A stretch of 46,720 nucleotides of DNA from Pseudomonadota bacterium (GTDB taxonomy: Bacteria; Pseudomonadota; Gammaproteobacteria; Burkholderiales; Gallionellaceae): assembly GCA_021821945.1 (NCBI GenBank), contig JAJZTF010000018.1, positions 1-46,720 of the forward strand, given 5' to 3'. A model generated the notes under the pieces. The model was not told the origin of the DNA. It made no database searches and saw only the letters and a list, made by a program, of their open reading frames with translations. Made by a program: the position numbers and the translations under genes. Every line of letters starts with the position of its first letter. Position 1 is the stretch's first letter. Shown in pieces: positions 17,665 to 28,341 of this stretch.

Positions 17665-18285
17665 ATGCAAAAACCCATCCTCTATTCCTTCCGCCGCTGC
17701 CCCTACGCGATGCGCGCGAGAAGCGCGCTCATTTCAAGCGGGACTGGGATCGAACTGCGTGAAGTCGTGTTGAGCGACAAGCCTGCCGAGATGCTGGCCG
17801 CCTCTCCCAAGGGTTCCGTGCCGGTACTTGTTCTGCCGGACGGCCGAGTGATAGACGAAAGCTGGGACATCATGCTGTGGGCGCTCCGGGCGCACGATCC
17901 GCAAAACTGGCTGGGAACAGACGAATGTCAGGTTGCGCCCTCAGTTTCCTGGCTGGAAGAAAACGACAACAGCTTCAAACAGAACCTGGACCGCTACAAG
18001 TATCCCGAGCGCCATCCGGAAAAACGACAGAGCTGCTGGCGCAGCGCAGGCGAGCAGTTTATCGGGAAGATCGAAATGCAGCTTGCCAAATCGCCATTCC
18101 TGCTGGGAGAACATTTCTCGATTGCCGATGCAGCCCTGCTGCCATTCATCCGCCAGTTCGCGGCCGTGGACAGGGAATGGTTTGCCAATGCACCCTATCC
18201 TGCCCTCAAAGCCTGGCTAGACCGATACACTACTTCGGAACTGTTCATTCAGGTGATGGAAAAATCCCCAGTATGGAAACCGTGA
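17665..18285 (+). CDS. glutathione S-transferase-like protein
   Basis: 206 residues. The N-terminal thioredoxin-like domain has SFRRCPYAMRAR with Cys12 in the CPYA active-site position, then VPVLVLPDGRVIDES with the cis-proline and glutathione-contact region. The C-terminal helical domain (about 90-200) includes the N-capping-box-like FSIADAALLPFIRQF. The Cys-type site suggests an omega/beta-like thiol transferase or glutaredoxin-like activity. The physiological substrate is unknown. It lies directly after slyX on the plus strand. Confidence 0.85.
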   Translation: MQKPILYSFRRCPYAMRARSALISSGTGIELREVVLSDKPAEMLAASPKGSVPVLVLPDGRVIDESWDIMLWALRAHDPQNWLGTDECQVAPSVSWLEENDNSFKQNLDRYKYPERHPEKRQSCWRSAGEQFIGKIEMQLAKSPFLLGEHFSIADAALLPFIRQFAAVDREWFANAPYPALKAWLDRYTTSELFIQVMEKSPVWKP

Positions 18286-18346
18286 GCCCTGGTGATGGCA
18301 GGCAAGGCATTCCTTGCGCTGCTGCGGTTATCTCGCCCTTCGGCAG

Positions 18347-18682
18347 TCAGGCTCCAAGCAGGCGACGCACCAGGAGCGACTGCATATCCCGCCGGCCGTC
18401 GGCGATCACATAAATGTAGACCTTCTGCCCCATGACACGGTAGATCATCCGATAGCGCTTGAAAGCGGTCTGCCGATAATCCCGTATGCCGAGGACCACC
18501 AGTTCCTTGGGGAAGGCGCCGCGCTCAGGAAAAGTTGACAGGCTCTCGACGACTTCCAGTAGACGATCCAGCACATAGTCGGCATTGGCCTTGCAATCAA
18601 ATTCCGCGATGTAGTCGTAGATCGACTCCAGATCCTGCTCGGCCCCCTCGGTCAGCAAGACCTCGCATTTTCGACCCGCCAT
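18347..18682 (-). CDS. RelE/ParE superfamily toxin
   Basis: 111 residues. The opening CEVLLTEGAEQDLESIYDYI and the closing YRMIYRVMGQKVYIYVIADGRRD are typical of the RelE/ParE fold. RelE members cleave mRNA at the ribosome; ParE members poison gyrase. The sequence alone does not decide which. Its ATG shares one base with the stop of the upstream antitoxin gene, the usual toxin-antitoxin layout. The C-terminal LLVRRLLGA is intact, so the toxin looks functional. Confidence 0.85.
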   Translation of the reverse strand: MAGRKCEVLLTEGAEQDLESIYDYIAEFDCKANADYVLDRLLEVVESLSTFPERGAFPKELVVLGIRDYRQTAFKRYRMIYRVMGQKVYIYVIADGRRDMQSLLVRRLLGA

Positions 18683-18957
18683 TACTTGGCTGCCTGTTTG
18701 GCCCGCAATCTTGCGACAACCTCACCCACGGGCTTGACCTTGCCAGCTTCAATCTCCGCATTGCCGAGCGCCAGAATCTTCAGCAGCGCCAGGGTTTCCT
18801 GCGTTTCCTCGTAAGATGCCACGTCCTGAATGACCGCCTTGGCCTCCCCATTCTGGGTGATGACTAGCGGCTGCCGCCCCTCGGTCAATTGGGCCAAAAC
18901 TTCGGCCGCGTTCGCCTTGAGGTAACTGATAGGTTTGACTTGCGATGAGTAGCGCAT
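18682..18957 (-). CDS. Phd/YefM family antitoxin
   Basis: 91 residues with the Phd/YefM DNA-binding start (KPISYLKANAAEVLAQL, then QPLVITQNGEAKAVI and the SYEETQETLALLKIL helix). The basic C-terminal half (VGEVVARLRAKQAAK) should wrap and block the toxin. A strong AAGGAG lies seven bases before the ATG. In known pairs this protein represses its own promoter; the palindrome just upstream fits that role. Confidence 0.9.
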   Translation of the reverse strand: MRYSSQVKPISYLKANAAEVLAQLTEGRQPLVITQNGEAKAVIQDVASYEETQETLALLKILALGNAEIEAGKVKPVGEVVARLRAKQAAK

Positions 18958-18980
18958 GACCTGACTCCTTAATCTAGCAA

Positions 18981-19007
18981 GGACCGAATATAGTCTTTAT
19001 TCAGTCC
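18981..19007. promoter_or_regulatory. operator-like palindrome of the toxin-antitoxin operon
   Basis: Two 13-base arms (GGACCGAATATAG and CTTTATTCAGTCC) around a single T match at 11 of 13 pairs. It lies 24-50 bases upstream of the antitoxin ATG, where the promoter should be, and fits a Phd-type autorepression site. Confidence 0.55.
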
Positions 19008-19215
19008 CATTGCAACAATTGATCAATCCGCTTGTAAGAGCAAAGTAGTAATGTCCCCTTTTGATTTTTACCGGAGTCGGCATGAAGAGACGACGTCCAC
19101 AAACCATCGGAGGTCAGGAATTCCGGTGGCCGACGGGGCGAAGTCAGGGCCTTCCGGCGATCATCGAAATTCGCACCATCCGCGAAACCCCGCCACTGCT
19201 GGCCCTTCGCGGGCA

Positions 19216-19244
19216 TGAAAAAGGCCAGAGCATGGTCTGGCCTT
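19216..19244 (-). terminator. rho-independent terminator of tRNA-Ala
   Basis: On the minus strand a perfect 9-bp stem (AAGGCCAGA / TCTGGCCTT) with a 6-base loop is followed by further Ts. It starts 7 bases after the encoded CCA of the tRNA. Confidence 0.8.
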
Positions 19245-19251
19245 GGGAATG

Positions 19252-19327
<76 letters not shown>

Positions 19328-19370
19328 GATACCGTCATTCTAAAGGGAAAATCCGCGCATGGACAGGCGC

Positions 19371-20897
<1,527 letters not shown>

Positions 20898-20913
20898 GTT
20901 TTATTCCCAAGTA

Positions 20914-21402
20914 TTAACGATAGTAATGTATGCGCCTTGCTATGTCGCCCGGCAGCATGTTTTTCGCAAGCAGCGCGCCCTGTTCCGCGGTCCTGCTGAA
21001 TTTCGCATTGCGCCAGAACGCCTGTTTGGGAACATCCGTCATTCCCGCCAGCAGCACCAGTATCAGCAAGACCAGGAAGCCGCGCAGCACGCCGAAGATC
21101 CCTCCGAGGAAACTGTCAAGCGCTCCCAGGCCCACCGCCTTGATCAGCTGCACGAAAAGCCAGACCAGCACAGCCCAGAGCACCAGCGTGGCGATGAACA
21201 CCAGCACATAACCCAGCGCAAAACGCGCATTCTCCTCGCTCACCGGCAGCAATGCCCCTATCTTTCCGGCAAGCTGCCACGCGAGCAGGAATGCCAGAGG
21301 CCAGCCCAGCAGGGACAAGACCTCGTGCACGAAACCCCGCCACAGCCCGATCAGCATCGACAAAGAAACGATGCCGATCGCTGCGTAATCGAAACCTGTC
21401 AT
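20914..21402 (-). CDS. cvpA: CvpA family membrane protein
   Basis: 162 residues with four hydrophobic segments (FDYAAIGIVSLSMLIGLW; LLGWPLAFLLAW; FALGYVLVFIATLVLWAVLVW; GVLRGFLVLLILVLLAG). CvpA is needed for colicin V production in E. coli and is usually encoded just before purF, as here; its molecular role remains unclear. The start overlaps the preceding stop by ATGA, with GGGAAG upstream. Confidence 0.9.
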   Translation of the reverse strand: MTGFDYAAIGIVSLSMLIGLWRGFVHEVLSLLGWPLAFLLAWQLAGKIGALLPVSEENARFALGYVLVFIATLVLWAVLVWLFVQLIKAVGLGALDSFLGGIFGVLRGFLVLLILVLLAGMTDVPKQAFWRNAKFSRTAEQGALLAKNMLPGDIARRIHYYR

Positions 21403-22070
21403 TCAGCTTCCCTGACGACAGGATGCATATCGTGCTTCTCCAGCGACCTGCGAACCGCATCGGCCTTGCCGCGATCCGCATAGGGTCCCAGCCTCACCCT
21501 GGTCGTGCCGCTGATCACTTCAGTATGGGCCTTGAATCCCATCGCGTTCAGCCTGTCCGCTTCCTGCTTCGCTGCAGCAGGCTTGGAAAACGCGCCCACC
21601 TGCACGATGTATTTGACGGTTGCAGCCGGTTCGACTTTCCTGGTTTCGATCTTCTTGGCTGCCGGTTTTTGAACATCCGTCATTTCAGGCTCGGCCTTCT
21701 GAGGCTCGGACTTTTGGGTCTCTTCCCCGGGTGGCTCGGCCGGCCGGGTTTCGATCTTGCCGACCGAGCGGTTCGCGGCCGGGACTGCCGCAACGCCGGA
21801 AGAGCCGACAGCAGAAGCTGCCATCGCAGCGCTCTGCGCCTGCTCGGCTTGATCCACGACTTTCGATAGCGCAACACCGGGCACGAATTCACCCACCTTG
21901 TCTGGCGCCGGTATGCGCAGGTCTATGTCACGCCCGGTGACCCTGGGTTCGCGGTCCAGCACCATGGGCAGCACGACCACAACGACCAGTGCGAGTGCTG
22001 CCGCACCGATCAGGCGGCGCCGTGCCCGGCTCTTGATCTTGATTTCCTCTTCAGACTGCTGCTTTGCCAT
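21399..22070 (-). CDS. SPOR-domain cell-division protein (DedD-like)
   Basis: 223 residues: short cytoplasmic start, one membrane anchor (about 19-39, LIGAAALALVVVVVLPMVL), a Pro/Glu/Lys-rich linker and a C-terminal SPOR domain (about 146-222, YIVQVGAFSKPAAAKQEADR). SPOR domains bind glycan strands stripped of peptides at the division septum. The position between folC and cvpA is the classic place of dedD. The linker has repeated EPQKAEPE-type segments. It overlaps cvpA by four bases. Confidence 0.88.
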   Translation of the reverse strand: MAKQQSEEEIKIKSRARRRLIGAAALALVVVVVLPMVLDREPRVTGRDIDLRIPAPDKVGEFVPGVALSKVVDQAEQAQSAAMAASAVGSSGVAAVPAANRSVGKIETRPAEPPGEETQKSEPQKAEPEMTDVQKPAAKKIETRKVEPAATVKYIVQVGAFSKPAAAKQEADRLNAMGFKAHTEVISGTTRVRLGPYADRGKADAVRRSLEKHDMHPVVREAE

Positions 22071-22087
22071 GGACTAAAACCTTAAAT

Positions 22088-23356
22088 TCAGCGGATGCCG
22101 CGCACAGCCTGCTGCATGACCTGGGCCACCGTATAGAACGATCCGAAGGCGACGATTCTATCATTTTCACCCGAGACATTACAGGCATGGCCGAGCGCCT
22201 GAGACACGCCGGGAAAACGAAGCACATTTCCCCGCACTGCCGATTTCTCAAGCAAGGAGGCAAGCTCCTCACCGTCCATGCCGCGCGGCGCATCGATGCC
22301 TGCCGCAAGCCATGTGTCCACATGTGGCTTCAGCGCCTCGACCACGCCCATCACATCCTTGTCCTTCAGCATCGCGAACACGGCATAGACATGGGGGGAG
22401 GGCGGAAGGTTTTCAAGGTTTCTCGCCAGCGCGCGCGCCGCATGAGGATTGTGCGCCACGTCGAGTATCAGTTCCGGCTTTCCCGGCAGGAACTGGAAGC
22501 GCCCCATGAGCCGCACTTCCGCCAGCCCCCGTCTCACCGCTTCCATGCTCACAGGCAGGCGGTCCCGCAGCGCGTCCAAGGCCGCAAGCACGGCACTCGC
22601 ATTGTTCAGCTGGAAGGCGCCCCGCAAGGCGGGGATGGGAAGTGCGGATCTCTTGCCGGCCATGCCTTCGAAATCCCATTGGCCCTGATGTGGCAGGAAG
22701 CGGAATTCGCGCCCGATGCGCCAGAGCCTCGCGCCTATCCTTTCTGCATGTCCGATTAGAGATTCTGGCGCAGCCTCCCCGGAAAAGATCGCAACCCGGT
22801 CAGGACGATAGATGCCTGCCTTCTCGAACCCTATCTTTTCTATCGTGTCGCCCAGATATTCGGTGTGATCGATGTCCACGCTGGTGACAACGGCGCAGTC
22901 CCCATCGAAGACGTTGACCGCATCGAGCCTTCCGCCCAGGCCGACTTCGAGGATCGCGACATCCACTTCCTGCCCGATGAAGACCTGCATCGCAGCCAGC
23001 GTGCCGAACTCGAAATAGGTCAGCTGCGTATCGCCCCTTGCCATTTCGACTTTCTCGAAGGAAGCGCAGAGCGCTTCGTCGCCAACCATCTGCCTTGCGA
23101 TGCGCACCCGCTCGTTGTAATGCAGCAGGTGAGGCGAGGTATAGCAGCCGACCTTGTATCCGGCCGAGGAAAGAATGGATTCCAGCATCGCGCATGTCGA
23201 ACCCTTGCCGTTGGTGCCGCCGACCACGATCACCGGGAAGGCGGGGAAAAGGCCCATCCTTCTTCTGACTTCGTCCACGCGCGCCAGACCCAGCGCGATG
23301 GTCTTGGGATGAAGGGACTCGAGATGGGCAAGCCAATCGGCAAGCGTGACTGGCAT
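22088..23356 (-). CDS. folC: dihydrofolate/folylpolyglutamate synthase
   Basis: 422 residues. It makes dihydrofolate from dihydropteroate and adds glutamates to tetrahydrofolate. The P-loop GGTNGKGST lies at 46-54, followed by TSPHLLHYNERVR (folate-binding loop) and the Mur-ligase-like C-terminal domain (ELILDVAHNPHAARAL). I chose the third possible ATG (23356) because AGGGG is seven bases upstream; ATGs at 23362 and 23386 are alternatives, the last one overlapping accD. It sits between accD and the SPOR gene, as in related genomes. Confidence 0.95.
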   Translation of the reverse strand: MPVTLADWLAHLESLHPKTIALGLARVDEVRRRMGLFPAFPVIVVGGTNGKGSTCAMLESILSSAGYKVGCYTSPHLLHYNERVRIARQMVGDEALCASFEKVEMARGDTQLTYFEFGTLAAMQVFIGQEVDVAILEVGLGGRLDAVNVFDGDCAVVTSVDIDHTEYLGDTIEKIGFEKAGIYRPDRVAIFSGEAAPESLIGHAERIGARLWRIGREFRFLPHQGQWDFEGMAGKRSALPIPALRGAFQLNNASAVLAALDALRDRLPVSMEAVRRGLAEVRLMGRFQFLPGKPELILDVAHNPHAARALARNLENLPPSPHVYAVFAMLKDKDVMGVVEALKPHVDTWLAAGIDAPRGMDGEELASLLEKSAVRGNVLRFPGVSQALGHACNVSGENDRIVAFGSFYTVAQVMQQAVRGIR

Positions 23357-23369
23357 CGTCATGCCCCTG

Positions 23370-24245
23370 TCAGGTGGATTCCGCAACGGCAGGCTGACGG
23401 GTAAGCAGGGTGATCAGCTTGGCAAGCTGGTTTCGCATTTCGCGGCGGTCTACGATCATGTCCAGCGCGCCGTGCTCCAGCAGAAACTCGGCGCGCTGAA
23501 ACCCTTCCGGCAAAGTTTCGCGCACCGTCTGCTGGATCACGCGGGCGCCCGCGAAGCCGATCAGCGCGCCGGGCTCGGCGATCACGACGTCACCCATGAA
23601 GGCGAAGCTTGCCGACACGCCGCCCATGGTGGGGTCCGTCAGCACGGAAATGAAGGGCAGCCTGTCTTCCGAAAGCTGGGTCAGCGCAGCGCAGGTCTTG
23701 GCCATCTGCATCAAGGACAGCAGCCCTTCCTGCATGCGCGCGCCGCCGCTTGCGGCAAAGCAGATGAAGGGGGATTTCTGTTCCAGCGCGACCCTCACCC
23801 CGCGCACGAAACGCTCGCCCACCACCGAGCCCATGGAACCGCCCATGAAATTGAATTCAAAGGCCGCCGCAACGACCGGCAGAGAGTTTATCGAACCCTG
23901 CATCACCACCAGCGCATCGTCCTCGTCCGTGCTCTTCTTGGAAGCGATGAGGCGCTCCGAATACTTGCGGCTGTCCTTGAATTTCAGCGTGTCGACCGGC
24001 AGCACCTCGGCACCGATCTCGAAGCGTCCCTCGCCGTCCAGCAGCAGATCCAGCCTCGTGCGCGCCGATATCCTGTGGTGGTGGCTGCAGTTCGGGCAAA
24101 CGTTCATATTCTTTTCGAGATCGGCGTGATAGAGCACCGTCTCGCAGGAAGAACACTTGCTCCACAGCCCCTCCGGCACGTTCTTCTTCGCATCGCCCTC
24201 GCGGCGGTTGATCCTGGGCGGCAACATCTTTTGAAACCAGCTCAT
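23370..24245 (-). CDS. accD: acetyl-CoA carboxylase carboxyltransferase beta subunit
   Basis: 291 residues. With AccA it transfers the carboxyl group from biotin to acetyl-CoA, giving malonyl-CoA for fatty acid synthesis. The N-terminal zinc ribbon has Cys31, Cys34, Cys50 and Cys53 (CSSC...CPNC). The crotonase-like core follows with [15 protein letters not shown] and [21 protein letters not shown] precedes the start. accA is not in this window. Confidence 0.97.
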   Translation of the reverse strand: MSWFQKMLPPRINRREGDAKKNVPEGLWSKCSSCETVLYHADLEKNMNVCPNCSHHHRISARTRLDLLLDGEGRFEIGAEVLPVDTLKFKDSRKYSERLIASKKSTDEDDALVVMQGSINSLPVVAAAFEFNFMGGSMGSVVGERFVRGVRVALEQKSPFICFAASGGARMQEGLLSLMQMAKTCAALTQLSEDRLPFISVLTDPTMGGVSASFAFMGDVVIAEPGALIGFAGARVIQQTVRETLPEGFQRAEFLLEHGALDMIVDRREMRNQLAKLITLLTRQPAVAEST

Positions 24246-24270
24246 ATATTCCTCTTTCTGCCTTGCAACA

Positions 24271-25071
24271 TCAGGCCTGATCGATCGCCTGTCTCAATTC
24301 GTTGATCAGCGCGCTCACGTTTTCGACCACGTTCTGTTCGTTCGAAGCCTCGATTTCCTGGACGATGCGGCTACCCACCACGACGCCGTCGCAGAGTCTG
24401 GCGGTCGCCTGGGCAGTCCTTGCATCGCGTATGCCAAACCCCACGCCTATCGGCAGGCTGATGTGGCGGCGCAGCTCTGGAATCCTTTTTTCCACATCCG
24501 ACAAGTCGAGATTGCCGGCACCCGTCACACCCTTAAGCGAAACATAGTAAACATAGCCTCTGGCGAGCTTCGCGACCTTCTCGATGCGCGCCTCGTCCGT
24601 GGTGGGCGCGAGCAGGAAGATCGGGTCTATTCCGTGGCGCTGCAGATGCAGAAACGCATCATGGCTTTCCTCTGGTGGGAAATCCACCGTCAGCGCGCCG
24701 TCCACGCCCACCTCCTCGCACTGTTTCGCAAAGGCTTCCCAACCCATCGCCTCTATCGGATTGCCATAGCCCATCAGGACAACCGGAGTGGCGGCGTTCT
24801 GCTTCCTGAATTCGGCCACCATTTCGAGCACGCCCTTGAGCGTCATGTGGTTCTTCAAGGCGCGTTCTGAGGCGCGCTGTATCACAGGGCCATCCGCCAT
24901 CGGATCGGAAAAGGGCACGCCAAGCTCGATCAGGTCGGCCCCCGCCTTTGCCACCGCGTGCATCAGGGGAACGGTCAGCGCAGGACGGGGATCTCCTGCG
25001 GTAAAAAACGGGATCAATGCCTTGCGGTTTTGTGAGGCGAGCCTGTCGAAAACGGTCTTGATGCGGCTCAT
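24271..25071 (-). CDS. trpA: tryptophan synthase alpha chain
   Basis: 266 residues. It splits indole-3-glycerol phosphate into indole, which tunnels to TrpB, and glyceraldehyde-3-phosphate. Catalytic Glu and Asp are in [16 protein letters not shown]; the phosphate-binding glycines are in [12 protein letters not shown] and GVVVGSRIV. The start is set by the ATGA overlap with the trpB stop; a longer open frame upstream overlaps trpB and is not used. Confidence 0.97.
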   Translation of the reverse strand: MSRIKTVFDRLASQNRKALIPFFTAGDPRPALTVPLMHAVAKAGADLIELGVPFSDPMADGPVIQRASERALKNHMTLKGVLEMVAEFRKQNAATPVVLMGYGNPIEAMGWEAFAKQCEEVGVDGALTVDFPPEESHDAFLHLQRHGIDPIFLLAPTTDEARIEKVAKLARGYVYYVSLKGVTGAGNLDLSDVEKRIPELRRHISLPIGVGFGIRDARTAQATARLCDGVVVGSRIVQEIEASNEQNVVENVSALINELRQAIDQA

Positions 25072-26264
25072 AATGAAATCCCCGAAAGACGTGCCACGGT
25101 GTTGATGTCCTTGTCTCCGCGCCCCGAGAGGTTCACCAGCAGCACCTTGTCGCGGCCCATGGAAGGCGCGATCTTCGCGGCATGCGCCAAAGCATGGCTG
25201 GATTCGAGCGCGGGTATGATGCCTTCGAACCTGCAAAGGTCATGGAACGCCTTCATCGCCTCCTCGTCGTCGATCGCGACATATTGCGCGCGTCCGATGT
25301 CCTTCAACCAGCAGTGCTCAGGGCCCACGCCGGGATAGTCGAGTCCTGCCGAGATCGAATGCGTCTCCATGATCTGGCCGTCGTCGTCCTGCATCAGGTA
25401 GACCCTGTTTCCGTGCAGCACGCCCACCTTGCTTTTGGAGGTCAAGGGCGCTGCGTGAGCGCCGCTCTTGATCCCGTGCCCTCCCGCTTCGACACCGATG
25501 ATCGCCACCGATTCTTCCTCTATGTAGGGATGAAAGAGGCCGATCGCATTGGATCCCCCTCCCACGCAGGCGATCACGGCATCGGGCTGGCGCCCTATCA
25601 TCTCGGGCATCTGCACCTTCGCCTCGTTGCCGATCACGCACTGGAAATCGCGCACCATCATGGGATAGGGATGCGGGCCGGCGGCAGTGCCGAATATGTA
25701 GAAGGTGCTCTCGACATTGGTCACCCAGTCGCGTATCGCCTCGTTGCACGCATCCTTGAGCGTCCTCGATCCGCTCTCCACAGGCACCACCTTTGCGCCC
25801 AGAAGCTTCATGCGATACACGTTGGGCGCCTGGCGCTGCACATCCTCGGCCCCCATGTACACGACGCATTCCATGCCGTAGCGCGCGGCCACCGTCGCGG
25901 TCGCAACCCCGTGCATGCCGGCACCCGTCTCCGCGATCACACGCTTCTTTCCCATGCGACGCGCCAGGAGCGCCTGGCCTATCGCGTTGTTGATCTTGTG
26001 CGCGCCGGTGTGATTGAGATCCTCGCGCTTCAGATAGATCTGCGCACCACCCAGTTTCTCGGACCAGTTTTTCGCGTGGTATATCGGGCTTGGACGCCCC
26101 ACATAGTGCTTCAGTTCGTAAGCGAACTCCGCCTTGAAATCGGGATCATTCTGGTAGCGCAGATACTGAACTCGCAGTTCCTCGACTGCGGGAATCAGCG
26201 TCTCCGCCATGTAGATGCCGCCGTATGGGCCGAAATGGCCTGTGCTGTCTGGATAATCGTACAT
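25068..26264 (-). CDS. trpB: tryptophan synthase beta chain
   Basis: 398 residues, normal for the family. It condenses indole with serine using PLP. Lys90 in [10 protein letters not shown] binds the cofactor and [10 protein letters not shown] binds its phosphate. Its ATG directly follows the trpF stop with no gap, and its stop overlaps trpA, so trpF-trpB-trpA are translationally linked. There is no leader peptide or attenuator at this trp cluster. Confidence 0.98.
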   Translation of the reverse strand: MYDYPDSTGHFGPYGGIYMAETLIPAVEELRVQYLRYQNDPDFKAEFAYELKHYVGRPSPIYHAKNWSEKLGGAQIYLKREDLNHTGAHKINNAIGQALLARRMGKKRVIAETGAGMHGVATATVAARYGMECVVYMGAEDVQRQAPNVYRMKLLGAKVVPVESGSRTLKDACNEAIRDWVTNVESTFYIFGTAAGPHPYPMMVRDFQCVIGNEAKVQMPEMIGRQPDAVIACVGGGSNAIGLFHPYIEEESVAIIGVEAGGHGIKSGAHAAPLTSKSKVGVLHGNRVYLMQDDDGQIMETHSISAGLDYPGVGPEHCWLKDIGRAQYVAIDDEEAMKAFHDLCRFEGIIPALESSHALAHAAKIAPSMGRDKVLLVNLSGRGDKDINTVARLSGISL

Positions 26265-26915
26265 CTATCTATTCGACCTCTTGTAATCCGCCCTCGCGAC
26301 TTCACTCATGAAGCGCGAGATCTTTTCCTCATCTTTGATGCCCCTGGAAACCTCGACGCCGCTCGAGACATCCACCGCATGGGGCCCCACCCTTTCGATT
26401 GCATCCGACACGTTATGGACATTGAGGCCGCCAGAGAGTATCAGGGGCAACGGCAGGCTCTGCGGTATCAGATTCCAGTCAAAGACCGCACCCGTTCCGC
26501 CCGGAATGCCTTCCACATGCGCATCGAGCAGCAAACCCTGGGCCCTTTTGTAAAGCGCCGCGCATTGTAGCAAATCCACGCCGGTCTTTACGCGTATCGC
26601 CTTGAGATAGGGTCTTTGAAACTGCCCGCAGTATTCCGGCGTCTCGTCTCCATGGAACTGCAGCCCATCCAGAGGAACCGCAGCCAGCACATCGCGCACT
26701 TGCTTTTCGCCCGCATTCACGAACAATCCGACCGTGGTAATGAATGGCGGCAATGCGGCCTGCAGAAGGGCCGCCATTTCAGCATCCACATGGCGCGGAC
26801 TCTTCTCATAGAACACGAAGCCCACCGCATCCGCGCCGCTGTCCGCGACTGCAAGCGCATCCTCGATCCGGGTGATGCCGCATATCTTTACCCTGGTCCT
26901 TCCCCCGCTGCTCAT
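26265..26915 (-). CDS. trpF: phosphoribosylanthranilate isomerase
   Basis: 216 residues, a single TIM barrel catalysing the Amadori rearrangement in tryptophan synthesis. RVKICGITR at 8-16 holds the catalytic Cys; the general-acid Asp is in LLLDAHVEG; the phosphate-binding end is LILSGGLNVHNV and AVDVSSGVE. The start at 26915 has GGAGG upstream and overlaps the truA stop by ATGA. Confidence 0.97.
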   Translation of the reverse strand: MSSGGRTRVKICGITRIEDALAVADSGADAVGFVFYEKSPRHVDAEMAALLQAALPPFITTVGLFVNAGEKQVRDVLAAVPLDGLQFHGDETPEYCGQFQRPYLKAIRVKTGVDLLQCAALYKRAQGLLLDAHVEGIPGGTGAVFDWNLIPQSLPLPLILSGGLNVHNVSDAIERVGPHAVDVSSGVEVSRGIKDEEKISRFMSEVARADYKRSNR

Positions 26916-27679
26916 CTTTCCTCCGACTGGGGCAGTCCCCATTTCTCGTCGTATCGTATGCGGCGCAAGTATAAACCATCCGGCATGAAGGTCGGCGCAG
27001 CCAGGCTCCTGTTCCGGCATTCCAGCAATTCAGCGATCCATGAAGGCGGCCTCTTCCCCTTGCCCACATGGATCAGGCTGCCTACAAGATTGCGCACCAT
27101 GTGATGCAGGAATGCATTGGCGGTGAAATCGAACACCACCATCTCGCCTTCTTTGCGTATGTCTATGGATTGCATGCATTTGACGGGTGAGCTCGCCTGG
27201 CATTCTGCGGCCCGAAACGCGCTGAAATCATGTTCCCCGATCAAAAATCCTGCAGCCTCCTGCATCGCCCCGACATCCAGAGGCAGATGAAACCATCCTG
27301 CCTTTCCCGCCCAGACAGCGGGCCTCACCGGGCGATTGACCAGGAAATACCGGTAGCTTCTAGCAAGCGCCGAGAAGCGCGCGTGAAAATCTTCGGGCAC
27401 GACATGCGCCCAGCGCACCGCGATGCTGGCCGGCAGGCTCGCGTTCACGCCGCGCACCCATGCGCTCAACGGCCTGACGGCTGCGGTGTCGAAATGCAGC
27501 ACCTGTTCCAGCGCATGCACGCCCGCATCGGTTCGCCCCGCTGCGAAAACAGGGGTATGGGATGCGGCAATCCTGCTCACCGCATCCTGCAGGGCATCCT
27601 GCAGGGTCGCTAGCCCCCCCTGGCTTTGCCAGCCGAAATAGGGCCTGCCGTCATATTCCACTCCCAGCGCTATCCTCAT
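26912..27679 (-). CDS. truA: tRNA pseudouridine(38-40) synthase
   Basis: 255 residues. It converts uridines 38-40 of the tRNA anticodon arm to pseudouridine. The catalytic Asp51 is in AAGRTDAGVHA; FGWQSQ and FLHHMVRNLVGSLI are further family blocks. The start at MRIALGVEYDG overlaps the stop of the upstream membrane protein gene (ATGA); an ATG three codons earlier (27688) is possible. truA leading into trpF is the standard order in proteobacteria. Confidence 0.96.
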   Translation of the reverse strand: MRIALGVEYDGRPYFGWQSQGGLATLQDALQDAVSRIAASHTPVFAAGRTDAGVHALEQVLHFDTAAVRPLSAWVRGVNASLPASIAVRWAHVVPEDFHARFSALARSYRYFLVNRPVRPAVWAGKAGWFHLPLDVGAMQEAAGFLIGEHDFSAFRAAECQASSPVKCMQSIDIRKEGEMVVFDFTANAFLHHMVRNLVGSLIHVGKGKRPPSWIAELLECRNRSLAAPTFMPDGLYLRRIRYDEKWGLPQSEER

Positions 27680-28281
27680 TTCAACCATATCCAAAGCATC
27701 AGCAGCGCGCATCCCGAGAACAGGTCGGCCAGGGAATAGCGGTACAGGGGAAGTTCAAGATTCCTGTCCTCGGCATGCATTCCTTTTTCCATCAGGCCTT
27801 GCAGGCTTTCACGCCAGGGCGTCGGGCGCAGCATGCCGGCCTCCGCATACTGAAGCGTCAAGGCAAGGCGAATCGCGAGTTTTTCGCGCGAGAGACTGAA
27901 CCATTGCAGGGGAGCCAGGAGACTGTAGAGGCCGGCGATCAGCTGCTGGCGATGCAGGCGCTCGAGCAGCATCGCAAGCCCCGCAAGGGCCACCAGGAGC
28001 CGCATCAGCTGCAGGCCGCCGTCCAGCAATCCTTCCTTTGTCGGGCTGACTGAAGAGTCGAACAGCGCCTGGCCCGGGGTGGTATAGGCGTAGATCAGCC
28101 ACAATGAAATCATGACCCAGCGGGTGCGGCGAAAGAGCTGCAGGAGTTTCTGCCGGGAAAGAAATAAGGCGAGGAATAGCACCATCCCCCCCGATGCGAG
28201 CATGCGCACAGGCGGCAAAAACTGCATCGCCGCAACGAAGGCGCACCAGATCAGAATCCGGGTTGCGGGATGCAGGCTCAT
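27676..28281 (-). CDS. CbiQ/EcfT-like membrane protein
   Basis: 201 residues with about four or five membrane segments (ILIWCAFVAAMQFLPPV; GGMVLFLALFLS; WVMISLWLIYAY; LLVALAGLAMLLERL; LFSGCALLMLWIWL) and a cytoplasmic helical stretch (LAPLQWFSLSREKLAIRLALTL). This is the pattern of EcfT/CbiQ transmembrane subunits of energy-coupling-factor importers. No ATPase or substrate-binding partner gene is adjacent, so its role is open. Start at MSLHPATR chosen because longer versions run into the fimV terminator hairpin; no strong ribosome binding site. It overlaps truA by four bases. Confidence 0.55.
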   Translation of the reverse strand: MSLHPATRILIWCAFVAAMQFLPPVRMLASGGMVLFLALFLSRQKLLQLFRRTRWVMISLWLIYAYTTPGQALFDSSVSPTKEGLLDGGLQLMRLLVALAGLAMLLERLHRQQLIAGLYSLLAPLQWFSLSREKLAIRLALTLQYAEAGMLRPTPWRESLQGLMEKGMHAEDRNLELPLYRYSLADLFSGCALLMLWIWLK

Positions 28282-28293
28282 GCCGGATGCACA

Positions 28294-28323
28294 AGAAAAA
28301 CGGCAGCCCGGGCCGGGCTGCCG
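28294..28323 (-). terminator. rho-independent terminator after fimV
   Basis: A perfect 10-bp GC stem (CGGCAGCCCG / CGGGCTGCCG) with a 3-base loop, followed on the minus strand by TTTTT. It lies 18 bases past the fimV stop and before the CbiQ-like gene, so the truA-trp transcript needs its own promoter or readthrough. Confidence 0.88.
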
Positions 28324-28341
28324 CGACATTGAAGGCACGGA

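Noticed and set aside
19020..19215. Possible insertion-sequence remnant between the antitoxin gene and the tRNA terminator
   Set aside because: The stretch has short open frames on both strands but no transposase motif or terminal repeat that I can support.
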